DNA of 7,685 nucleotides, taken from assembly GCA_002360555.1 (NCBI GenBank), contig DEQS01000060.1, positions 8,797 to 16,481 on the forward strand, read 5' to 3'. Below the pieces are notes generated by a model. That model made no database searches. It was given only the letters and a program-made list of their open reading frames with translations, and was not told where the DNA came from. This stretch comes from Chloracidobacterium sp. UBA3360. GTDB taxonomy: Bacteria; Acidobacteriota; Blastocatellia; Pyrinomonadales; Pyrinomonadaceae. Position numbers and translations under genes: made by a program. This document shows positions 1-5,626 of this stretch, in pieces; positions within the stretch are counted from its first letter, which is position 1; every line of letters starts with the position of its first letter.

Positions 1-864
1 AACACCATTTTCACCAACGTCGCTCTTACCGACGACGGCGATGTCTGGTGGGAAGGCATGGACGGCGATGCTCCGGCACACGCCATCGACTGGCAAGGCA
101 ACGACTGGACACCAGCTTCGGAAGTGAAAGCCGCACATCCAAACTCGCGTTTCACGGCACCTATCACACAGTGCCCTGTTGCGGACGAAAATTTCAACGA
201 TCCAAAGGGTGTGCCGATCTCGGCATTCATCTTTGGCGGCCGCCGGAACTCGGTCGTGCCGCTAGTTCAGCAGTCATTCAACTGGGCTTTCGGCGTTTAC
301 ATGGCCGCAACAATGGGCTCTGAGATGACTGCCGCCGCGTTTGGAAATATCGGCGAGGTTCGCCGCGATCCGTTCGCGATGTTGCCGTTTGCCGGATATC
401 ACATGGGCGATTATTTTTCGCACTGGCTCAACTTTGGCCGCCAGATCCCTGAACCGCCGCGAATCTTTTCGGTCAATTGGTTCCTCAAGGACGAGGACGG
501 TAAATTCGCTTGGCCCGGTTACGGCGAAAATATGCGTGTGCTGAAATGGATCGTCGAGCGTTCACGCGGCGTGTCAAAAGGCACCGAAACACCGCTCGGC
601 TGGATGCCGCGTTATCAGGATATGGACTGGCGCGGGCTCGATTTTACCGAGGAACAGTTTAATAAGGTGATGAATCTCGACCGCGACATGTGGCTCAAAG
701 AGATCGCAATGCACGACGAGCTTTTCTTCCAGCTTTACGACCGTTTGCCAAAAGAGATGACGTTTATCCGTGAGTTGCTCGTCTCAAACCTCTGGCGTTC
801 GCCGGAGCTTGGATTGGCCGCACCGCGTGCCGAACCGGCTGAGGCTGTTAAAGCCGCAACCTAA
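1..864 (+). CDS. pckG: Phosphoenolpyruvate carboxykinase (GTP), C-terminal part
   Basis: This enzyme interconverts oxaloacetate + GTP and phosphoenolpyruvate + GDP + CO2 in the cytosol, the entry step of gluconeogenesis. The reading frame is open from base 1, and the 287 visible residues are the C-terminal half of a roughly 600-residue protein. The start, P-loop and metal-site region lie upstream of the window. Visible family signatures are NTIFTNVALT at the edge, NSRF (N48, R50, the substrate-binding pair), the FGGRR block (R81, R82), DPFAM-PF-GY, and the guanine pocket. By spacing, F161, F169, Y174 and N177 match F517, F525, F530 and N533 of the vertebrate enzyme, so one pocket Phe is Tyr here. 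These residues mark the GTP-type enzyme and exclude the unrelated ATP-type. The protein ends in an Ala/Glu-rich tail. A terminator follows directly, so this is the last gene of its transcript. Family assignment is very secure. Confidence 0.96.
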   Translation, partial: NTIFTNVALTDDGDVWWEGMDGDAPAHAIDWQGNDWTPASEVKAAHPNSRFTAPITQCPVADENFNDPKGVPISAFIFGGRRNSVVPLVQQSFNWAFGVYMAATMGSEMTAAAFGNIGEVRRDPFAMLPFAGYHMGDYFSHWLNFGRQIPEPPRIFSVNWFLKDEDGKFAWPGYGENMRVLKWIVERSRGVSKGTETPLGWMPRYQDMDWRGLDFTEEQFNKVMNLDRDMWLKEIAMHDELFFQLYDRLPKEMTFIRELLVSNLWRSPELGLAAPRAEPAEAVKAAT

Positions 865-889
865 ACTAAACTCGATAACAACGAGAAAC

Positions 890-920
890 GGGCGGTCCAG
901 ATTTGGGCCGCCCATTTTAT
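890..920 (+). terminator. Intrinsic terminator after the PEP carboxykinase gene
   Basis: A 9-bp stem, GGGCGGTCC (890-898) paired with GGGCCGCCC (905-913), closes a 6-nt loop (AGATTT). All pairs are Watson-Crick except one G-U wobble. The stem is followed by ATTTTAT, a U-rich tail. It starts 25 nt after the upstream stop codon and would separate the carboxykinase transcript from the DoxX transcript. Confidence 0.85.
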
Positions 921-947
921 TTGCAAACAGCGTCGATGCGCTATACT
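920..947 (+). promoter_or_regulatory. Candidate sigma70-type promoter for the DoxX gene
   Basis: A -10-like TATACT lies at 942-947 and a -35-like TTTGCA/TTGCAA at 920-926, giving a spacer of 15-16 bp, shorter than the ideal 17. It sits directly after the terminator tail and 33 nt before the DoxX start codon, where a promoter is needed. The assignment comes from matching the E. coli consensus by eye, and acidobacterial promoters may differ. Confidence 0.4.
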
Positions 948-964
948 GTTCGAAATTCGGTAAT

Positions 965-970
965 AAGGAG
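965..970 (+). promoter_or_regulatory. Shine-Dalgarno of the DoxX gene
   Basis: AAGGAG lies 9 nt before the ATG at 980. This near-perfect ribosome binding site fixes the DoxX start and is the strongest such site in the window. Confidence 0.8.
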
Positions 971-979
971 CACATCTAA

Positions 980-1423
980 ATGGATAGTTTTCTCGGCAGA
1001 TACTCAGGCTATATTTACGCAATATTCCGCATTGTTTTTGGCTTTTTGTTTATGCTTCACGGTACTCAAAAAGTGTTGGGCTGGCCAGCTAAACTTCCGA
1101 ATCCCTGCCAATGCCCCGCACCCCCCGTAGCTTCCGATTTAATGCAGCTTTTGGGTACGATGTCGGGACCTATCGAACTGGCTTTGGGAATCCTTATTTT
1201 AGTGGGCCTGTTTGGCCGAGTTGCTGCCTTTCTCGCAAGCGGCACGATGGCCGTTGCTTACTTTATGGCTCACCAACCGCAAGGTGCTTTACCGATCATG
1301 AACGGTGGCGAAACGGCCGTATTATATTGTTTTGCGTTTCTCTATATCGCTGCTAACGGGTCGGGAATGTTGAGCGTAGATGGCATGTTGAAAGGCAGCC
1401 GTGCGGCTTCGAGCGACATCTGA
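980..1423 (+). CDS. DoxX family membrane protein
   Basis: A 147-residue integral membrane protein of the DoxX/DoxD-like superfamily. Four hydrophobic segments are visible, at about residues 11-27, 63-80, 81-98 and 112-126. Family features in order are HGTQKVLGW after the first helix (usually HG-QKL-G), E66 in the second helix, FMAHQPQGALPIMNGGE before the fourth helix, and a closing LSVDGML. The family has been linked to thiol and redox stress and, in archaea, to thiosulfate:quinone oxidoreductase, but most bacterial members have no proven reaction, so no substrate is assigned. The first external loop (residues 35-52) is proline-rich and carries C43-Q-C45, whereas many relatives have a glycine-rich stretch there. 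The start is fixed by AAGGAG 9 nt upstream. The gene is probably co-transcribed with the small zinc-ribbon gene 11 nt downstream. Confidence 0.88.
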   Translation: MDSFLGRYSGYIYAIFRIVFGFLFMLHGTQKVLGWPAKLPNPCQCPAPPVASDLMQLLGTMSGPIELALGILILVGLFGRVAAFLASGTMAVAYFMAHQPQGALPIMNGGETAVLYCFAFLYIAANGSGMLSVDGMLKGSRAASSDI

Positions 1424-1434
1424 TCTAGAAACTT

Positions 1435-1683
1435 ATGGCTGGAAATTATGCTCCGTGTCCCCAATGCGGCGACACCAACGCTCAAATATTAAACTTTACC
1501 TGGTGGGGCGGACTCATCGGCCCGAAATTGCTGACGCACGTTAAATGTCCGGCGTGCGGCAAAAAGTTTAACGGCAGATCGGGCAAAGATAATACCGTCG
1601 GGATCGCGATCTACATGGGTGCGATAAGTCTCTTTGTATTCGTGTTGGTCGGAGCGATCGCCGTGATGGTGGCGATGAATTAA
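1435..1683 (+). CDS. Small zinc-ribbon protein with one membrane helix
   Basis: An 82-residue protein with no named family that I recognise. Two CxxC knuckles, C8-P-Q-C11 and C38-P-A-C41, are set 26 residues apart and form a typical zinc ribbon. A basic stretch (KKFNGRSGK) comes next, then a single hydrophobic helix at about 56-80 that ends the protein. The ribbon is therefore expected on the cytosolic side of a tail-anchored protein, since the positive residues precede the helix. Aromatic residues between the knuckles (FTWWGG) are unusual for a simple ribbon. The gene starts 11 nt after the DoxX stop and lacks a strong Shine-Dalgarno, so coupling to DoxX is likely. Its TAA overlaps the xseB stop by 4 nt in convergent orientation. 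That it is a gene is supported by the paired CxxC motifs and tight spacing. Function is unknown. Confidence 0.8.
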   Translation: MAGNYAPCPQCGDTNAQILNFTWWGGLIGPKLLTHVKCPACGKKFNGRSGKDNTVGIAIYMGAISLFVFVLVGAIAVMVAMN

Positions 1684-1913
1684 TCACGCAGGCTGTCCGG
1701 TTCGATCTCTTCGGCGGTAAATCCGCCGTCGGGGTCTTTCATCAATATCTCGATCCGCCGCTCAGCGTTCGTTAGCCGCTCGCGGCAGGATCGCGACAGG
1801 CTGATACCCTTTTCAAAAAGCTCGAGGCTCTCCTCTAAAGGCAGATCGCCCTCCTCGAGCTTTGTTACTATCTCTTCTAATTCGACCAACGATGTTTCGA
1901 AAGAATTTTCCAT
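1680..1913 (-). CDS. xseB: Exodeoxyribonuclease VII small subunit
   Basis: Non-catalytic small subunit of ExoVII, which binds the large subunit in several copies and is needed for the activity that degrades single-stranded DNA to oligonucleotides in repair. The 77-residue length matches the family (about 80 in E. coli). The core FETSLVELEEIVTKLEEGDLPLEESLELFEKGISL is diagnostic: two helices forming a hairpin, followed by an Asp/Glu-rich tail. The ATG at 1913 is preceded by TAAGG with a 5-nt spacer, and this Shine-Dalgarno sits inside the last codons and stop of the upstream gene, 2 nt away. It is the last gene of the minus-strand operon and is separated from xseA by one unknown gene. Its TAA shares the palindrome TTAA (1680-1683) with the stop of the convergent zinc-ribbon gene. 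Confidence 0.95.
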   Translation of the reverse strand: MENSFETSLVELEEIVTKLEEGDLPLEESLELFEKGISLSRSCRERLTNAERRIEILMKDPDGGFTAEEIEPDSLRD

Positions 1914-1915
1914 AA

Positions 1916-2587
1916 CTACCTTACAAGTTCCTCGGCCTGTCTTAGCAGGTCCGCGAGATTTCCAACCCCGAGCGTGTCCGCCGATTCTTTATTCAGACCG
2001 CCGATCGCGATCGTGATGATCTGCTGCCCGACGGCACGGGCAATGTCTGTCGCGAGCTTTTCGTCTTTGACACCGGCGATCTGCCAACGCCCGTCGATAC
2101 GACGCATCGTCATCTCAAGCGTGTGTTCGGGCAGTTTGCTTTTGACCAAGGCTGTGTCACCCGTCACAGTGATATCCAGATATTTCTCTGCTCCCAGCAC
2201 CATCGCAAAAAACGGCACGTTGCCAAACCGCGCCGTCCGGTCACGGATGACCCGCGGCAGTTCTGCCCTCGCCCGCTGCTTTAAGGCCGGAAACAGCGGC
2301 GTTGCAAGCTTTGCGACCTTGCCTATGATCGTCGGCGGCAATCCTCGACCGTACATTTCAATGGCCTTATTCGTGATCTGAGGGACAAAATCATCGACCA
2401 CCGTATCAATATTAACGAGCTTATCTATCTCAGGCTTATCGTCACGTTTGGCAGCATCAACAAGCAGTGCCAGCGAATACTGCGGCGTGTCTTTGAGGCT
2501 CTGATAATACAAAAAACTGCCCAGCCCGACGACCGCCAGGATCGACAACAACACAATTCCGGCGATAGCGAATACGCGTTTCGACAT
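1916..2587 (-). CDS. Membrane-anchored protein resembling DUF2939, between xseA and xseB
   Basis: A 223-residue protein with an N-terminal hydrophobic helix (about residues 5-28, after MSKR), read as a signal anchor that places the rest outside the cytoplasmic membrane. After it comes TPQYSLALLVDAAKRDDKPEIDKLVNIDTVVDDF, which looks like the start of DUF2939-type proteins (a helix that counts residues along a 'YVD' segment). A helical middle follows, then a beta-rich part (YLDITVTGDTALVKSKLPEHTLEMTMRRIDGRWQIAGV) resembling a small NTF2-like or sheet domain that ends in a W-I-V strand. No catalytic motif is seen and function is unknown. Its ATG overlaps the xseA stop by 1 nt (TAATG), with no good Shine-Dalgarno at normal distance, so translation is probably coupled to xseA. 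The DUF2939 label is from memory of the family pattern and is moderate in confidence; that it is a real gene is very likely. Confidence 0.8.
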   Translation of the reverse strand: MSKRVFAIAGIVLLSILAVVGLGSFLYYQSLKDTPQYSLALLVDAAKRDDKPEIDKLVNIDTVVDDFVPQITNKAIEMYGRGLPPTIIGKVAKLATPLFPALKQRARAELPRVIRDRTARFGNVPFFAMVLGAEKYLDITVTGDTALVKSKLPEHTLEMTMRRIDGRWQIAGVKDEKLATDIARAVGQQIITIAIGGLNKESADTLGVGNLADLLRQAEELVR

Positions 2588-3906
2588 TACAGTTCAGATG
2601 ACAAAACCTCGGCGTCCAGTTTTCCACGTTTGAGGCGAATTTTCAATTTATCACCCTTTTTAACTTGTCCGGCGTCGAGCAAAACCTGTCCGTCCGCCGT
2701 CTGCGTGATCGAATATCCGCGTGTCAGCACCGCCAGCGGCGACAGTGCGTCGAGCTTTGCCATCTGAACATTCAAAGCCTCAGTCTTAGTTTTGAGTGAA
2801 TGTTGCGTTGCCGTTACACGCCGCTGATCGAGTACGGCGAGTGAGTTTGCCGCAGCAACGGTCTTTGCTTTAAGCGTCGCCGGAGTCAGCCGCGATGCGA
2901 CACTTGCAAACCGCATCTGTGCCGCCTGCACACCGGATGTAAAACTCGTCCGCAACGCGAGCGAAGCGTTATCAACCCGAATCCCAGCCTCATACATTTG
3001 GCGTTCCATTACACCTGCCAAACGGTCTTCGCACAGATGTAGGCCGTGGATGATGTCTTCTTCGCGGCCCGCAACCATCTCAGCCGCCGCCGATGGCGTT
3101 CCCGCCCGCAGATCGGCGATCAGATCGGAGATCGACCAGTCGATCTCGTGCCCGACAGCAGATATCACGGGTATCTCGCTCATCCTCAGCGCTCGTGCGA
3201 GAGCCTCGTCATTAAATGCCCACAGATCCTCCGGCGAACCGCCGCCGCGTCCGACGATAAGCACATCGATCTTGCTCGCGGCATCGAGCGTGAGGTTATA
3301 CGCATTGAGATCAGCGACCGCCTTACGTATGCTGTCTGCCGAGCCTTCACCCTGCACAAAAGTTGGAGCGAGTACAATGCTGACCGACTTTGCCCGACGC
3401 GTCAGCACATTTAATATGTCGTGAAACGCCGCACCCGTCGGCGAGGTGACCACCCCGACCCGCCTCGGCAGAAATGGTATCGGGCGTTTTAGCTCGGGTG
3501 CAAATAATCCTTCTGCGTCGAGCGTCGCCTTTATCTGCTCAAATGCCGCCCGCAGAGCCCCTTCGCCCGACGGCTCAAGCGACTCGACCACCAGCTGGCA
3601 CTCGCCCCTCGCCGGATAAAGCGTCACCTTTCCGCGAACCCGCACAGCGATGCCGTTTTGCGGCTTAAATCGAATGCGAAAATTCGTCCCTTTCCAGCAA
3701 ACGGCCCGGATCTGCGATGTCCCGTCATTGAGCGTAAAATACCAATGCCCCGACGACGCTGCAACAAACCCCGTCACCTCGCCCTCGACCCAAACGCCCG
3801 AAAACCCGCGCTCAAGCACATCCTTGACCTCGGCATTAAGCTCGGTAACAGTCAAAGGACGATGCTCGGTGTCGTCAAATAATGTATGTAACAATTCGTT
3901 ATCCAA
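2587..3906 (-). CDS. xseA: Exodeoxyribonuclease VII large subunit
   Basis: Catalytic subunit of ExoVII, which cleaves single-stranded DNA from either end into oligonucleotides and acts in mismatch repair and damage processing. The 439 residues compare with 456 in E. coli. An N-terminal OB fold at about 18-112 (LTVTELN, VWVEGEVTGF, HWYFTLND) binds single-stranded DNA. The catalytic domain at about 125-330 contains RRVGVVTSPTGAAFHDILNVLTRR (149-171), DVLIVGRGGGSPEDLWAFND (214-233) and SAVGHEIDWSISDLIADLRAGTPSAAAE (249-276). A coiled-coil stretch follows, and LAVLTRGYSI (391-400) marks the C-terminal part. All signature blocks are intact. The start is a TTG at 3906, because an in-frame stop (TAA, shared with the VWA gene end) lies 9 nt upstream and no ATG or GTG occurs before the OB fold. 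No Shine-Dalgarno is visible, only an A-rich leader, so reinitiation after the VWA gene is likely. Confidence 0.96.
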   Translation of the reverse strand: MDNELLHTLFDDTEHRPLTVTELNAEVKDVLERGFSGVWVEGEVTGFVAASSGHWYFTLNDGTSQIRAVCWKGTNFRIRFKPQNGIAVRVRGKVTLYPARGECQLVVESLEPSGEGALRAAFEQIKATLDAEGLFAPELKRPIPFLPRRVGVVTSPTGAAFHDILNVLTRRAKSVSIVLAPTFVQGEGSADSIRKAVADLNAYNLTLDAASKIDVLIVGRGGGSPEDLWAFNDEALARALRMSEIPVISAVGHEIDWSISDLIADLRAGTPSAAAEMVAGREEDIIHGLHLCEDRLAGVMERQMYEAGIRVDNASLALRTSFTSGVQAAQMRFASVASRLTPATLKAKTVAAANSLAVLDQRRVTATQHSLKTKTEALNVQMAKLDALSPLAVLTRGYSITQTADGQVLLDAGQVKKGDKLKIRLKRGKLDAEVLSSEL

Positions 3907-3918
3907 AATTTTTTTTTA
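3904..3918 (-). promoter_or_regulatory. A9 tract between the VWA gene stop and the xseA TTG start
   Basis: On the minus strand the VWA stop TAA runs into nine consecutive A residues (3909-3917), then TTTTGG with the TTG start of xseA. The stop and start are in the same frame and 9 nt apart. There is no Shine-Dalgarno. An A/U-rich leader of this kind can aid ribosome S1 binding or reinitiation, but that role is inferred. An ATT codon directly before the TTG could also serve as a rare start. Confidence 0.5.
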
Positions 3919-5622
3919 AGGTGCGGCGGCGACTGACGTGACCGTTGCAAAAGTATTCTCACGCTTACTTTTTATCTTCAGACGTGGTGAATTTCCGCTG
4001 GACGTTTCAGAGCGAAATGTGATGTTATAGGCCGATCGGAGTTGGACGACGATGTCCTCATAAGCTTTTTGGATCTCGGCGATCTCTTTGATCGGGTAAT
4101 AGACGCCGCCCGAGACGCGTGCGAGCTTTTCGCCCTCGCCCTCGGCTTTGGCCGAGACGGACATATATTTGCGGCGAACTGGATCGATGTCAGCGTTAGG
4201 ATTTGCTGCTGCAGCCGCGATCAGCCCGGATGGCACATAAAGCGGATAGATCAGGGCGCCGCTTTCCTGAATGGATCCGGCCAGCGAATCAAACGCTAAG
4301 AAAGAGCGGTTATCATCGCCGTCTGTCAGGATGACAATTGCTGTGCGTTCGCCCTTAAATTGCCGTAAAGTATCACTCACGGCATACGCAAGCGCATCGT
4401 AATATGCCGTACCGCCGCCGGCGTCAAATGTGTCGAGGCTCTCCGAAAGCTTGCCTTTATCGGTCGTAAATTTTGACAGCACCTTGACGTCGTCGTTAAA
4501 GATCACGATCGACACGCGATCCTTTTCATCGACTGTATTTACAAACGCCCGTGCCGCTTTGCGGATAAAATTGACGTAATTTTCAACGCTGCCGGACACG
4601 TCAAGCAGCAGCACGAGGTTGAATGGTGCCGTCGATCGCTCGACCGACACGATCTCGCGGGCCGTGCCGCTTTCAGTGATCTCAAAATCATTTGCCGTCA
4701 AACCAGCGATCGAGCGGTTTTTGAGGTCTGTGACACGCACCAAAGCGGTCTTGAGCGAAGCGTTCGGATTCTCAGTCTGAGCAGATTTGGCCGAAAACTT
4801 TGGTTCAAACATCATCGGCGGCAAGCTGCGTGCATAATCGCCGTAATATTTCGGCGCCGCCCGTCGTATCGCCTCCATCAGTAAGCTGTCACCGCTACGC
4901 ACGATCGCCTTTGCCGCATTGGTCAACGGCCGCTCGCGCAGATCGCTCATCACCTCGTTCGGCGGGACATTGATCAGAATGATTCCACGTGCAGTAGTCA
5001 GGTCGAGTCTAACTGACTTCGGAATTTCAGGCTCAAGACTTGGGTCTTTGGACTTTGGACTTTCGACGCGCTCCTTTCCCTTGATCTCAAATCTCCCCGC
5101 GTTCTTTTCTTTGATCGCAGAAAGATCAAAATTGGCGACAACACGCGGCTTTGACTCCGTCCAGAGCAAGTTGTACGTGATATCTTCGTCCGGAACATCT
5201 ACGGCTACCGTACCCGTATCGGTCGACGCCGCGACAGACGCAAAATTACCGTTCACCTCGACGGCTCCGGCGACAGTTTGGACAATTATGTTGGATCTTT
5301 CGGGTAAAGTGAGCACCAGATCGATACGCTTTTTGGTGTCGGTTGTAGTAACTGTTATCGTCGTTTTACCACCGGCACTAACGATCTTGATCTCCCCGTC
5401 AGAAACACCTTTTGGCGATGATGCGGTCAACTTGCCCGACGGAGTTTTGTCATCAGCGACGGCCTCGGCCTTTACGCCAACCCGGCCATAGCGATTGACG
5501 ATCTCGATGGTCGAACCCGAAGTTATTTTCAACTCGCGCGTCACATCCTGCGCGGGCGTAGCTAGCCAAAACGCAAGTGTGACCGCTGTAATTAAAAGGG
5601 ATCTGATTATCGCAAGCCGCAT
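3916..5622 (-). CDS. Secreted VWA-domain protein, acidobacterial VWFA-related type
   Basis: A 568-residue exported protein with a signal peptide (residues 1 to about 24, MRLAIIRSLL then a hydrophobic core, ending near TPAQ). Residues 26-180 are beta-rich repeats (IEIVNRYGRVGVKAEA, LPERSNIIVQTVAGAVEVNG, ASTDTGTVAVDVP) resembling DUF4097-type beta-solenoids. A charged proline-rich linker at about 183-203 comes from a DNA repeat. Residues 293-330 (VRVTDLKNRSIAGLTANDFEITESG) are the lead-in typical of the VWFA-related acidobacterial family, followed by a VWA fold at about 334-530. The MIDAS metal site is complete: D341-S343-S345, T405 and D434. LRSAYNITFRS near residue 528 is the family's usual closing block. 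A role in protein or ligand binding in the periplasm or at the surface is inferred; the ligand is unknown. It starts 4 nt after the kinase stop without a clear Shine-Dalgarno, so it is probably translationally coupled to the kinase gene. Confidence 0.9.
   Translation of the reverse strand: MRLAIIRSLLITAVTLAFWLATPAQDVTRELKITSGSTIEIVNRYGRVGVKAEAVADDKTPSGKLTASSPKGVSDGEIKIVSAGGKTTITVTTTDTKKRIDLVLTLPERSNIIVQTVAGAVEVNGNFASVAASTDTGTVAVDVPDEDITYNLLWTESKPRVVANFDLSAIKEKNAGRFEIKGKERVESPKSKDPSLEPEIPKSVRLDLTTARGIILINVPPNEVMSDLRERPLTNAAKAIVRSGDSLLMEAIRRAAPKYYGDYARSLPPMMFEPKFSAKSAQTENPNASLKTALVRVTDLKNRSIAGLTANDFEITESGTAREIVSVERSTAPFNLVLLLDVSGSVENYVNFIRKAARAFVNTVDEKDRVSIVIFNDDVKVLSKFTTDKGKLSESLDTFDAGGGTAYYDALAYAVSDTLRQFKGERTAIVILTDGDDNRSFLAFDSLAGSIQESGALIYPLYVPSGLIAAAAANPNADIDPVRRKYMSVSAKAEGEGEKLARVSGGVYYPIKEIAEIQKAYEDIVVQLRSAYNITFRSETSSGNSPRLKIKSKRENTFATVTSVAAAP
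5015..5067. repeat. Degenerate heptamer array (GACTTTG) inside the VWA gene
   Basis: On the plus strand 5037-5067 reads as four successive 7-mers, GACTTGG, GTCTTTG, GACTTTG and GACTTTC, followed by GAC. Further decayed units, GACTTCG and GAATTTC, occupy 5015-5028, one base out of phase with the rest. The array lies wholly within coding sequence and is read in frame as the VESPKSKDPSLEPEIPKS linker (residues 186-203), between the beta-repeat domain and the VWA domain. Similar degenerate heptad arrays are known as dispersed intergenic repeats in several bacterial phyla, so this may be an exapted copy. Confidence 0.6.
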
Positions 5623-5626
5623 CTGA

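Noticed and set aside
48..323. Plus-strand frame overlapping the start of the visible PEP carboxykinase
   Set aside because: It is an out-of-frame shadow; the main frame is open from base 1 and carries conserved carboxykinase motifs throughout.
1663..1687. Hairpin between the convergent stops as a bidirectional terminator
   Set aside because: Only a 5-bp GTGAT/ATCAC stem with a 15-nt loop and no T-tract on either strand.
3909..3917. Programmed slippage on the A9 run producing a VWA-XseA fusion
   Set aside because: The TAA stop uses the T before the run and its first two A residues, so gaining or losing an A does not remove it, and a fusion of an exported protein to a cytosolic nuclease makes little sense.
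4919..5491. A 190-codon plus-strand frame opposite the VWA gene
   Set aside because: The opposite strand encodes a well-supported secreted VWA protein through this region; the frame is Ser/Thr/Val-rich with no domain signature.
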